DNA of 64,000 bases from Membranipora membranacea (Eukaryota > Bryozoa > Gymnolaemata > Cheilostomatida > Membraniporidae): assembly GCA_914767715.1 (NCBI GenBank), contig OU612065.1, positions 8,866,001 to 8,930,000 on the forward strand, written 5' to 3'. The position numbers and the translations under genes are program-made. This document shows, piece after piece, positions 1-12,400 of this stretch (position 1 is the stretch's first letter; the number at the start of each line of letters is the position of its first letter). The notes under the pieces are model-generated. The model saw only the letters and a program-made list of their open reading frames with translations, did no database searches and was not told where the DNA came from.

Positions 1-3000
1 ATTTTCCTCCTTTAGGTTTGTGTCCATAAGTCTCGCTCTGCATGGCTTCTTTATCGGCAGGTGGTGGCACCTTTTTGCAGCAATTAGGTTTTGGTACATT
101 GTCATATGGGATATTTTTCATCCAGGGATCTTCCGGTTCAGGCTAAAAATAGTGAAAAATGTTTCATTACGTTAAGAGTGGAAGTACCTGTCAGATATTT
201 TTGAAAGATGATGATTTGAGCGTTCATAAAATTTTGAGAGGAAATGACTCTCTAAATTTTGAACAGGGCAGTGAATTTACAATACAGAGTGTGGGATATA
301 AAACCCTCACACCCTCCCTGGTTACAACACCATACTAAAACCATCTACAATATACCAACAGGTAAATGGACTTGTGAAAATTAAGTTGTGTTGATTTATA
401 TTGTTGCAGCTATTTGGTATCTAATCTACCATTGCGGTATTTATCCTGCAACTGTAACAATAGTATAATTCTGCTCATAGACCATAATAATTGAGCATTA
501 GCAAATCAAACATTATCTTGTTTATTAATCTGGGGCACTTTCTATACTAAGGAACATGAAATTCCTCTCTATTTTTGTCTTTTATTGAATTTGAGATACC
601 CCTTGGGGTCACAGCCAATTGTTATTCCTACATTGTGGAAGGGAAGGTCTCTTTCTCATAGTAGATTCAGCGGATCAAATAATACACCTTGGTGGGCAAT
701 GTCAGCAATACTCTATAAACCATCAGCTTCATTTCAACACACTTTGGGACAATGTTGAGACAATGTTGTGGGGAGCTTACCTTTTTAGGCTCATTATTGT
801 AGAAGATAAGCGGTTTCTGACGGGGAAGTTTGTAGCATAAGGGCGAAACTTGGAATCCTGAAAAGTGATGCGAGAATAGGTAAGAGAAAGGTAGTGGAAT
901 AAACAGGAATCCTGCGAATATTCTTATCGTACCATATGTTAAGTTAAAGTTGAAAGGCAACAATCACTATCAGTCTCAAAGACAATTATCATCATTTCAA
1001 TAGTTGCGTAAATTTTACTTCTTTCTTGTATCATTCATAAGGTACATTCATGGCACTTGTTTCTGATCGATCACCAAACCTTATATACCTTGATTGAACT
1101 GACCATTGAAACGTTATTAGCTTGTTCAAAATTATTTTGGAAACAAATTCTTTAGCAACACCATTTTCAGAACAAAAATGAAGACTCACGATATGCATCA
1201 AATATTGTGGTGCAGGGTGACTGGTTTCTAAGCCAAATATCCTTTTCTTTCTTCTTTTGATCAACAAACGCAGTAACAACAGCAGATATCGTTATGGATG
1301 CACCAATAGCAGCAGGAGTATGTTCTAAAATATCACAACATGATCAGATTTAAGTGAAGATAATAGGAGAGATACACCAACCCATCGAGAATTCTCCCCA
1401 ACAAAACCCGAACTCATGACTTACATGAAACCAATCGCCTCGCAAGCGGGCTAACAGATTACATGATCTCTTCGTCTCTAAATTCATATTGAAATCATTA
1501 TGACTAGACAAAATCTACAAAAAACTGTGTGACAATGGAACTATATTAGATGGTACTGAATCTTTTTTCTATTACGTTACAGTTTCCAGACAAGGAGCTA
1601 ATCCGGTAATCTGTTGCAATAATTTGCCATATGAAACAAAGGGTGTGCCTCAGTATATATTTAAAATAGAATTCATCATAATGAAATCATTAATCACTCT
1701 GCTGATATAAAAAAAATAAAGAACCTCATCTACTCACTCAGACTTCTCGAGACCAAGCCACAGACCATGAGTGTTCCTATCCCTACACTAGCTGGTGACT
1801 TCATCCATGTTTTACATCTTTGCCAAATTGTTGGCTTCTCATCTATGAAATAGTTAAGAATATATGACATATGAATGGTATCTGAACTCAACACAGTGCG
1901 TACATGACAGGATAGGTTATCCGTCTTTATATTGGTCTATAGTTAGAGACGGATGCACTGCAAGATTGTATCAGTCCAGTAATGGCCCGGTATGGGTATT
2001 AAAACTGCTAAGGGTTCATGTATGAATAGCTACTACTAACTCATGATAAACTTTATGGGGCTAAAATGAATAATATGCAGTCTCTTCAGGTCAAACCGAT
2101 GCAGCACAAACACACTCCATATATACAGCACGCAGTCTATCTGATGACCAGACTGTCGTTGTTGCTTAGATAGTGGTCTCAATGTGAGGGTTTTATATGA
2201 ATTGACGTTGTACAAAAAATGCATTGAAACTCACCGCATTTCTTGATAACTTCTGTACAATAAGACATGATTGAAGCTTTCTTGCCAGCAGAACTATGTT
2301 TGCTGTTTTTTATTTGTGTCAAGGCGACTGGTTGTTCATATCACAGTCGCTCCTCATTTGCTTACATCATGATCAATAATGGTTTCTGTTGATCATAACA
2401 GTGAGACTTTTTTACACTCAGTTTTTGAATGCGTTTCTCTAATGAATGCCACAGATATGTTGTTGTTGAAGCAGTATGTAAAAAGAAATTGTACAATATG
2501 TTAGGCGTAGGCGTATAATATATAATAGCTCAGTATTTATATGTTGAGGCCAATACACAACCTGTGTATGTACCAAATTAGATTGAGAAGGAGTAACTGA
2601 CTGAATTGTAAAGCATGGTGGATGATGAAAATCTTACTTAGCAGGAAACCGTGCAGGTAAATTTAGGGGTCGTCATAGTTGTCATGCCAGCCATACCAGG
2701 CCAAAGAATTCATCCAATAGAAATCCCAAACTACGCATCATGGAAAATTAAAAAAAAGTGTCAGATACGAGAGCTAGTGACGAGTAATGCGAGGCTATGC
2801 TTTGGTTATGAATCAGGCTCCTGAAGGGATCGAATTCATTATGGATTGGATGTGTTTTTCGGTATTACATTTGAAGCCATAGGGAAAGGTCTAGGCTTTG
2901 CAGTGAAGTTGAAAATTTCCTTAAAACTATATACCTTATCCCAAAATTCTCCCAATTCTTTGTATGGGATATAATTAAAAACCAAAAGTGACTTAATTGG

Positions 3001-6000
3001 AATGTGAAATTCAAAGATATTTGTAGGAACTATGACATAAATCTAACGCTCTTTAATTTCAGAATGCTTGATTATCAGGATGGAGCAGTAAATTTTCTTG
3101 AGGTTACACTCAGTTGCACATTTGATATTTATGAGGTAAACAAACCAAACCCAGCCTGGCTGATGTTACAGAATGAGGATATCTGTGGTGTAATGTCTGC
3201 CTGGTATTCGGACAAAGTGAATCTCCTTACAACCACAACCCAGTGGGCAAATACAATAGTTATATTGTATGTAGTGGAAGGTTGTCACCAATTTTATTGG
3301 GAATAACTGGGACAGGAATCAGTATAACAATTACCACACAAAAATAACAGCTATCGAAAGCGAAGGAAGCGAAAATAGATACTCATTTGTCGTCAGAGGA
3401 CAGTGCTATAAAATTAATTTTTCTCTCCCAGTTTAGGATGATTTTAATACTTCTTCTTCAAATAGCTTGAACACTACAACGAAGTCACTACGTTGGCTTA
3501 GGCAATAGTAATAAAATCTGGCACAAAATGTTGAACAACATAAATAGATGAAGTTATGTGAGTTACTCAAAAATATGACAGCCCCATAGCCCAAATAACC
3601 ATTATTATTTTGGCTAAAGTCAAACCATGACCGTTTATGAGCAGGATATGACGACTATCATGAACCTCTTGTAGAGTACATATCTTTATCTTCTGAGTTT
3701 GATTGCCCATGATCCTCCTCAACCTGTCAACAAGCATCATACTAAAGCCGTAACTTCAAAAGCGAACGTTTAATCTCTGTGACAGGATTGCATAACACCA
3801 TTTCAGGCATACCTAGCAAGACTTAAAATATCAGATCAAACTTTTTGGAGTCATTACGCAAGAGGATTCCAACATATTTTGCAATATTGAAAATTGATGT
3901 CATCACTTAAAAATATTAATTCATAGCAGATGTCATCTTAATTATCCTTATGGATATTATTTGTGGTTTTCCTTGTGGTTACAGATGGGACATCACAGGC
4001 ACTGTTGGGGATAGCTTCTACAGCAAAGGGAAGGAAATGGCAGACACGGATTCGGTAGTGAGAAGTTTCAGTTCAGTGTCATTGTTGCGACACGGACAAA
4101 ATTATGACCCTCAATAACCACATACCAGAGATTTAATTTCATAACTTTATCAATGGTTGACAATTTGGGAAACTATATTAAATCTTTTTTACCCCTCTTA
4201 ATCGTTATTTTTTGCAAGCTGATAGACACTAGTCAGTATTTGACTGTTCTGCACTTATATGAACCTAAAACTGTGAGCCAGATACTGACTAGGCCATAAC
4301 ATTCACACTGCTGGGCGTATACCAGCTGCAAAAGCTAGCACCATGTTGTTACGTGGCTATCAAGAATGTCACAAGGGTAACCATTTGCCTACATACCATA
4401 ATTCAGCGCAAATTGTAGAATCATAGATTAACTTGCTCAGTTGGCGACAATATTCGCAAACCCCAAACTGTGTATGTGTTATTGATTATCCATGTCAGCG
4501 CTAATTGATATGATATCGCAAACATTAGCTCCAAGTGGGAATTGAGGAATTTGTTCGATAGTTGATACAACATTACACTCTGCTGTGATAGCCTCTGAAG
4601 GATACATGCTTAGAGCATGTAAACCACAGATTCATATACAAGCATACATCATTAATGCCTCTGTTATCTGTATTCGCACATACCTCAGGTTTGTTGGAGT
4701 AATAAGTTGATGGTGCTATTTTTGTAGTATCCACTGGTATATGTGGCGAGCCAGGAGCTACAAACGGAGGAGAGAAAGCAACATTACAGCTATGAAAGAT
4801 TATTTATATTATAATGTTGTTGTCAATGCGATGGTGGTACACTCTCATAGTCATTGATGTGCTTGGCAATGAATTGTGCACGCAACTCCTTATTTCACCA
4901 AAAGGATAGTGCAAAGTTCAAGTTTTTAGGCATTAATCCTACCTCGTCTTCTGATACTTACCATACAATTCCCACATATCTTTTACAGGATCGCTGACTG
5001 AAGTGTAAGCCTTGCTGGTTACCATCACAGCTTGTTTAGGCCAGCATATGGCAGTAGCTACTCCACCACCAACAAACAAATTCCTTGTTCTCACCAATCC
5101 TGAACCTTTAATAAATGGTCATCGTTAGAAATTGAGTAATTTCTGGAATGCTGGAGACCAGATATGCGGCCTCTCATGGTACTCAGACCATCATCATATT
5201 ATAGCTTCGATTAATCTATAACAAGCCATGATGACAATGATTTAGCAAATGTGGGTGTTGCACATGAGCAAAAACTAGAGTAGAAAGTTTTACATGGTCA
5301 AATAGACAGATAGATAGACATGGTCAAATATCATTTCTGATCAAAACTCAACGGGGTTGTCTTTTAAAAGCTTTACATTACGATGTTATATCAACATGAT
5401 AAATGAAAAAGATACCATCAATATGATTATGGTGGGTAATACTGCAAAACTTACGTTTATATCCTGATATCAGTCCAGCAAATGCTGCAACAGCAACTAT
5501 ACCACATCTTTGCCATAGCTCAGGTTCATCCTGAATAAAGGATACTACACCTTGTGTGTGAGCCTTGGCAGTGCTCCACTTCATTGAAACATTCTCATTG
5601 AAGGCCTACAAACAGAAAAGTATTCATATTTTGTGAATATACAAAGCATTGAAGATACTGGGCCATTACAATGTGAGTAATGCCTAAGTAAGTAAAAGTC
5701 AGTGAATGATACAAAACTCACAGAAGTTGTATGACTAGGTTTTTCAATTAAAAAGCCGCCCTACCTTTTTCATGAAAAAATGTTACGGTCCTTGATCATG
5801 CGCCTGTGAAAAATGTGAAACAAACCGGGAGTAGTTTTTCTGTATATGATCTGGTAAAACATTTCCCCAGAACTATATGCAGGACATACAAGATGGTTAA
5901 ATTTCTCAAACTCTTATAGTAGACCGACCCCAGCATCGACAATAGATGCAACAATTAACTTTATCTGTTGAACTTACAGATAGCTTGTTGTAAGCTCCAG

Positions 6001-6338
6001 TAACCTTCAGTCTGGAAGTTCTAACGTATGATTCAACTATTGTAACTGCCTGCCAAGGCTTCTTCTCAGGCTTATTTTGGTAAAGTCTGTCGTCATCGTA
6101 AAACGGGAGCTGATATATAAAAACAACAGAGGTGCAAGAACAAGAACAATGTGATCAAACATTTTTTCACAATATGTATGGATTTAATTAATTTAATAAA
6201 GCCATAATAGATTATTGATTAGTCTATAGGTATCCCTCTGCAAAGCGAAATATTACCTTTATGTTTTTGGCTAGGTTATTCCTAGCTCTCTCAGCCTCTG
6301 AGCTTTCCTTTGCCTCCACTGTCATTCTCTTCTTGTCT
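1..6338 (-). CDS. MICOS complex subunit MIC26/MIC27-like (APOO/APOOL family), partial
   Basis: This is probably a mitochondrial inner-membrane protein of the MICOS complex, which shapes crista junctions. Exons from 5' to 3' are 6257-6338, 5978-6109, 5455-5605, 4962-5105, 4684-4757 and 1-142; all are GT-AG bounded and join in phase. The order matches the family: a charged N-terminal stretch, LPFYDDDRLYQNKPEKKPW, a first glycine/alanine-rich hydrophobic segment (GIVAVAAFAGLISGYK), a second (NLFVGGGVATAICWP) followed by KQAVMVTSKAY, then a proline-rich tail. The CWPKQAV step resembles CYPVQSV of vertebrate APOOL. The last exon reads PEPEDPWMKNIPYDNVPKP and runs off position 1, so the stop is outside the window. 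The visible 5' exon begins in mid-codon. An in-frame ATG at 6325 is possible, but an upstream exon with the targeting sequence is likelier. MIC26 and MIC27 cannot be told apart here. Confidence 0.8.
143..4683. other. 4.5-kb last intron of the MIC26/27-like gene
   Basis: The flanking exons join in phase 0 across this stretch. Short open frames occur, for example 3004-3306 on plus, but they have no splice context or recognisable domain. A possible decayed tRNA-derived SINE sits near 1384-1472 on minus. I see nothing else. Confidence 0.6.
1384..1472 (-). repeat. Possible degenerate tRNA-derived SINE
   Basis: Read on minus, the stretch has a tRNA-like order: GTTAGCCCGCTTGCGAGGCG as a D-arm/A-box-like part, then GAGTTCGGGTTTTG resembling a degraded B box. 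No poly(A) tail or target duplication was identified. It could be chance similarity. Confidence 0.3.
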
Positions 6339-6871
6339 CTGAAAAATTTAGCTTTATGTTTGTCATACATACAGCTGCAGTCAAATGGGTAGATATTACA
6401 CTAAGCTGCCTGGACCCCGATGCATAATAATGGGATCAATGATCTCCCTCTCGGGGGAGTTCTTTGGATGGATTGAGTTGACAGTGGTACAAGTCCAAGT
6501 GACTGCTATAGATTCTGTAAGAGCTTGGAATATGTATGTGTATAGCCAACTATATTCTACTTGCATCATAAATCTGAAGACTCATCAGGTTTTGGAAACT
6601 AAGTAAGAGCAAAATAATAGTAACCTCACTCATCATACCTGTGTTTTTCTCAAATCTTTACACAGACAAATACAAATGGAGTGATTTGAGGGAGTCTATG
6701 AAATCAAATTGGAGGATGAAGCTGGCTTATTATCATCATAGTCTAACTCTGGTAAAAGAACATTATAATGGAGAGAAAATGAGACCTTGATTGACTGCAG
6801 TGGAGAGTGTGGTATGCCTTTGGTTTAGCTATCTTATCTACTTATAGATTAGAGTCTAGAGACTGCTGACC

Positions 6872-6954
6872 ACAGGCCTTCTGTAGTTGGTGCAAGTCCA
6901 GTAGTTGATTGACAAGCTTTTCAAGACAGGTTACACCAACAACAGAAGGCCTGA
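6872..6954. repeat. Short inverted repeat (AGGCCTTCTGT arms)
   Basis: The left arm at 6872-6894 and right arm at 6931-6954 are near-perfect reverse complements built on AGGCCTTCTGTwGTTGGTG, separated by about 36 bp. It may be a small MITE, but no clear target duplication is visible. Confidence 0.5.
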
Positions 6955-7840
6955 GCTACTGAGGTAATAAAATTAGGGAAGATCTATGTTTCTTAGATAA
7001 ATATAAGTATGTCTGGTGCTGCAGTTAGACAAGACCATGACCCACTCATTAGCCAGAAAAGCCTTCTAAATATGCTAACTACTAACAAATTCATTGAGTA
7101 AAAGCTTTTGTCTTTAAGGCCAGGGTACTGCTACAGGTTAGCCCTATCTCCTTGGTTAGAACTAACCAGACACAATTAGGTTATATATAAATAAACAAAA
7201 ATTGGTAAATTAATCTTTTGCAAGAATATTGGTAAATGTTAAAGCTTGAGTAGCTTCAACGGATATGTAGCCCTTAATCTCATATTTTCTAGTGTTCTAT
7301 ATGTTCTTGAACACACCCATCTTATTACAAACAATTTGTTCTGTTAATAATTGCTAAAAGGAGGACAGCTCTCATATAGGAATAACCTATTTGGGAATAA
7401 TAGGACCAAAATCCTTGATTCAAATAGGTGGCATCTTGTTACGCAGCAACAAGTTGGGTTTTGCTGCACTTGTCAGTAGGAGCCATAGCCAATCTAAGCC
7501 TAGGAGGTGGTTAATTGATTGAGGTGTATGAACAGCATGTTTATATCATTCAAGGACCAGATCCATGGTTGCTAGCGGTTTCAGGAGTGCTCTCATGACA
7601 GGTGTTTGGCACCGGTCATCATAATACCTATGAGACCAAGGTTAAACTCTTCACACGACCATGCCCACAGAGTCACACTAATATGAATCAGCATTGAAAA
7701 CTGGAATTTCATACCTCACTGCTATACCCTTCTATGACCATTGGGTTGTTCCACTTTGAAGGTGCTGGATTCAATATCATAAAACAAATCCCATATGAAA
7801 TCCCATATTTACCTTGGTTTTCTCATCATCAGATATCAGT

Positions 7841-7846
7841 TTTATT
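7841..7846 (-). terminator. Candidate Pumilio polyadenylation signal
   Basis: TTTATT on plus is AATAAA on minus, about 1.8 kb downstream of the Pumilio stop. Long 3' UTRs are usual for Pumilio genes. In AT-rich DNA a single hexamer is weak evidence. Confidence 0.25.
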
Positions 7847-9122
7847 TTGTCTCTTTTTGGGACAATTACAAACCAGTTAAGACAGGAAGAGAAAAATCAA
7901 CTACATCGTTTTTTTAGTGACTGTTAGTATTCCATTAAATCATTTATATTGGTACAGAGATAAAGAATGTAGTACATACAAGTCAAAGTTGAGTAATAAT
8001 GTTATAATGATAGAGTTGTGTCAATAACCAATGACCAACAGAATCTCCACAGGCAGAGCCAACATATGATCCAAGATCCAGTTGTTGCAAGCCGAAAACA
8101 GTTCTGCGGAGTGTGAGATATTGAAATAATGCACCACACAACAACATCATGACACACATTGTATGGGTGAATACAAATACTATGGTGAAAAAAGCAAAAG
8201 AAACCCAAGTTCATAATAATTACTATTATATAACCAGATATATAGTTCATTTTTGTACATTTATAAATTATTTACGCTTTACATACATACAAGTACACCA
8301 TCATAAAGATGCCTGCAACTTCAGAAAAGATCATGTATACAAATATACACCTATCAACTCGAAAACTAATTAACAGTTTGAGAGAAAAAAACCTCGAAAA
8401 CTTGCTGCTAGTAAGTTTGTCAAAAAGGAAAAATAAATAGACAGGTTAGGTTGCTCACGCAAGACAAAAATGTCTATAATTAAACTATTATGATGGAAAT
8501 AAAACCATTTCCATACACAAACCAAACACGCCTGGGTTGGCAATGATATTAACAGTTGCACAAGGGACCCTCAATGCCTGAAGGGAAAGTAGGATATGAG
8601 CGGAGGAGAGATGTGGTACATAGTGAAAGCAAACTGTATCAGAAAGTTTTGGATTTGTCTTCACTCAATCATACGAGAACGAGTTCTCTCAAGTACAGAC
8701 AGTTAAAATTTTGCATCTATTTTACACTATACATATAGCACCTAAAACTTCATTGAGCATTGTTAGCCGATAGGTGTCAGTCTCACGGCAAAGAGATATT
8801 ACTGGTGACATTTGAAATCACATCGATCCACTATGATAGCAGTGTGGCTTTCCTAATATTCTGCTCATACTCATATCCTATTTCAAAAAATTACACACAC
8901 ACCCAGTCTTTTGAAGACTGAAACATTTTTTGTACAAGTCTGTGTCATCAAGAAGCCATTTCAATCGTCCCATTTCGCATAAAAATTTACAGTCAATAAC
9001 ATACAAAGAGGAAAATGGTCAAAGGAAATCAATGAAAATAAAACTAAAAGATGAACCAACGTAAGACTTGATGATGAACATGATAGATGAAAAAGATGAA
9101 CAGTTTTATACTTTGTGGCAGC

Positions 9123-9130
9123 TATATACA
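9123..9130 (-). promoter_or_regulatory. Candidate Pumilio response element in the Pumilio 3' UTR
   Basis: TATATACA on plus is TGTATATA on minus and matches the UGUANAUA core bound by Pumilio proteins. It lies 540 bp past the Pumilio stop. If it is in the transcript, it could mediate autoregulation. Confidence 0.3.
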
Positions 9131-9672
9131 CTTTACAATACCAGGCTGTTTGCCGACAACATGACAAAGCAGTCAGAAGGGACTAGATATACCAAATCTA
9201 GATTAGAAACACATCGTGTGCATTGAGAACTACAAACTTACTAATGGAGCCATTTCTGAAAATATTTCCAAAGCGTAAGAGATCTCTTGTGTAACTGTTA
9301 AAGCATGTGCAACCCAGGGCCAGTAAGATTACTTTGTAATGGTGAGAGCACCTCCAAGCAATGACTAATATATCACACTCACACTCACTCAAACGCAGCA
9401 TACATCACTCACAAGCATTATTGGGGCCGTTACATAAGCAAATAGTGTGTAAATATAGTCATAAATACAGCTACCAATTTTAAGATGACTAACATCAATG
9501 CTTCAGTATTGATCTTCGTAGAATTTGTGTGGATAACCAACAAATTCCTATAGTTAAGTTAGATAGTTTAGAGCTATACTGAAATGGACTAAGGGAGTAA
9601 CCAAGCATAAAGAGCACACCCAACCCCCAGAATAATAAGTTAGAAGGTGACCTAGTTACTTAATTTCCTAGT

Positions 9673-12400
9673 CTACATATTAGGGAGAGTAAGGGGGCTG
9701 CCCCCCAGATCACCACCTCCGTTCTTCATTAGATATTTCTCGAGCTTGGCGATGATGTGCTTCCCGTATGTGTATTTACGTAGAGTGGCTACATGTGGAC
9801 GTATTTTATGCACAAGAATCTTACGTTGATTGGGCTCAGCAATGTCAAGCATCTTCTGTATCACATAGTTAGCATACTGGTCTTTCATCATAATATATAA
9901 GGCGCTATGTCCTCTGTAATACAAAGTATACAATGATGAAATAGCGAAGCCATAAAGAGTAGGGCAATGTACTGCGTAACTTATGACACAGTTCAATAAT
10001 AACTTGATCATAAGATAAGTGTACTACTTCACAATAACAATCGTCCCATATCTGAGATACAGCTCTTTATCAAAGTACCTGTTAGTTTGGGAGAGATAAA
10101 ATCTGACAGGTAATTCTTAGCAGGTTGATACTAAAGAAGAAAACTCAAGAATTTAGCTGTGAGATGAAATCTTACCCCTCGGTGACAGAGCATACTTCTT
10201 CGATAAGTATGGCTTTCTCGGCTCTCGAACCGTAGGACACACATTTCTCTACCACATTACTGAAATTATAGGAATTACCTCATCAACAACTTATTGACGT
10301 GTTAAATCAAAATAGGTAACATTAGCATTTAAATGGCATGAGGCACCAGAAGAAGACAGAGGCTGTGAATGTCGTACCAAAAATGGTTTCTGTATACATA
10401 AGATTATAGCGAGCATAATCACAACGTACCTGGCAAACTTGTGTTGACTGAGGGGTAGAATCTTGCCGGAGATGTGCGAGACTATTTTACTTTTCTCGTC
10501 CATGCGTCCGTGCTCCAACACATGCTGTATGACATAGTTACCATACTGATCGAGTACGAGTCGGTCAGTATGATCGTGGAGCTCTGATAGTATGAGGTTA
10601 GTCTGCTCAGGTAGACAGTGCTCCAGTATACGCTGGATCACTCTACAGCCATAAGGGTGTGTAGAAAGTGCATATACCTGTAATGAGAACAAGCAATGGT
10701 AAACTAGCATACGGGACAATAGATGATCACAAATATGCTAAATCCACAAGAAGCAAGGAGGCTGTTTTTGTTTTAAATAAGAAATCTGCAATATCTCATA
10801 ACTATGGCCCATTTTTTGAGTTTTGGTTCTTCATGTGAAGGATTAAATCCATGCGATCAACACGATTATATGCAAGATATGCCAATACACAAAGCATCTG
10901 CTAGAATTACCAGATTGCTTGTACATGAGAAATACAATGATAATATACAATATGAGTCTCACCTGTCCTCTGAAAGCATCGATAACAAACTGTAGATGAT
11001 TTGGATCCACACACTCGATACACTTTTGCACAACATGATTACCATTCTGGTCCTTGACACATTTTAACACATGACCATCAAGCTCTTTCACGATGGAAAT
11101 CTAAAAAAGTCACAAAATAATTTTCACAATCAACATGAGATATTATAAGGATGACGCTATAATACCCTGAGAAAACATTATTTCTTTTTGAATAAGGCAA
11201 ATTGACCGTACATGATATAATTGTCAGCATTGTAAAGAGTCATAAGCCTACACATACAGAGCTCAGTTTCGTGGGTGAAATGATCAGAACAAGATCAAAA
11301 TGATGACCTGCTTATAAACACAATTTAAGCTACACCATTATTTTGATCTGAAAAGGGTATTCTGAATGACATGGCCACCAGGGTATCCTTTTCGCTTAGA
11401 ACAAGCTATACCTGCATGTCAGGAGGAATAGACTCTAGAGCCTTCTGTATGACTCTACAGCCGTACATCTGAAGAGCTAGTGGTAATACATGACCAGTCA
11501 GTCTCTGTGCTAATGTCTGCCTGTGCTCAGGTAAGCCAAACTCAAAAAACTTCTGTATCACATAATTACCTGCAATCAAAACCAGAGAAAATGTCACATG
11601 ACATGGCATAAATCATGACTGTTAACATTTCTTGTTACATATTCACTGGTCTGGATGGCTGTCTGGATGGCGGTTGAGTGTGTAGACAAAGATTATACAA
11701 CTCAAAATGATGCAACCCTAGTTTTTGTACCACACTCATTTCCTCCTTGAAAAAAGTTCATCAAAGAGACAACTTGGGTCAAAGCTCTAGGCTGTGGGAA
11801 AAGGTGTCAACTGCAACTTCCCTTTAATTTGAATCTCTTTTTACATTAGAAGATAAAAAAAAAACCTTTGATACAAGCTCACCAAAGACATCAGTCATGA
11901 GGCTGTATGCAGCACTGAGTATCTCATTAAATATGTGCTGCTTCTCCACCATATTGGCTCTCTCCAACTTCTGCTGTATGAATCTAAATGGAGTGATATC
12001 ATGACTCATGATTAAAGAGAACTAATTATTATCAGACACAGTCAGTACTGAGACTCTTAAGGGATGTAAGTTTTTCCCCCTTCAAGTGACTGGATTGTAT
12101 TACGTTTGGTCCTAACAAGAATGGAAAAGGAACACTTACGTAATTAATACCAAACGAATTTAATCTCTTGCCATTTCCTAACCGTAGCATGACGTCTACT
12201 CCAAATATACAAAAATTAAGATTTCTTAGAAACATTAGGTACAAACCTAGAACCATGTTGGTCCTGAGAGAATTCCACCACATGATTAGTCAGATCCTTA
12301 AGTTGAAGGTTTGGGATCCTGTTGCTTCTGAACTCTTCCAGAAGACGACTCCTGCCCATGTTCATTGGTTCTTTGTTGGGTCTGTTTTGATTACTAAACA
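9673..12400 (-). other. PUM homology domain, eight PUF repeats (residues about 815-1150)
   Basis: The domain begins near [19 protein letters not shown] in the exon 12247-12496 and ends at [10 protein letters not shown] in 9673-9913. The base-contacting triads are all readable in order: SRFIQ, NYVIQ, CRVIQ, NHVVQ, CRVIQ, NYVIQ, SNVVE, NYVIQ. This equals the arrangement in human PUM1/2 and Drosophila Pumilio, so recognition of UGUANAUA is expected unchanged. Several repeats are split between exons; for example the first triad spans the 12247/11983 junction. The C-terminal tail [15 protein letters not shown] is short and glycine-rich, as in vertebrate PUM2. Confidence 0.95.

Larger units (their letters stand above)
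6339..9672. other. Intergenic region and probable Pumilio 3' UTR
   Basis: No supported coding exon lies between the MIC26/27-like gene and the Pumilio stop. The right part, down to roughly 7.8 kb, is probably Pumilio 3' UTR: minus-strand AATAAA lies at 7841-7846. A Pumilio-type element TGTATATA on minus lies at 9123-9130. A hairpin with arms of about 23 bp lies at 6872-6954. Any 5' exon of the MIC26/27-like gene should also lie here, but I did not find it. Confidence 0.5.

Noticed and set aside
3004-3306. 100-codon plus-strand open frame in the MIC26/27-like intron
   Set aside because: No recognisable domain, no splice context, and it lies within an intron whose flanking exons join in phase.
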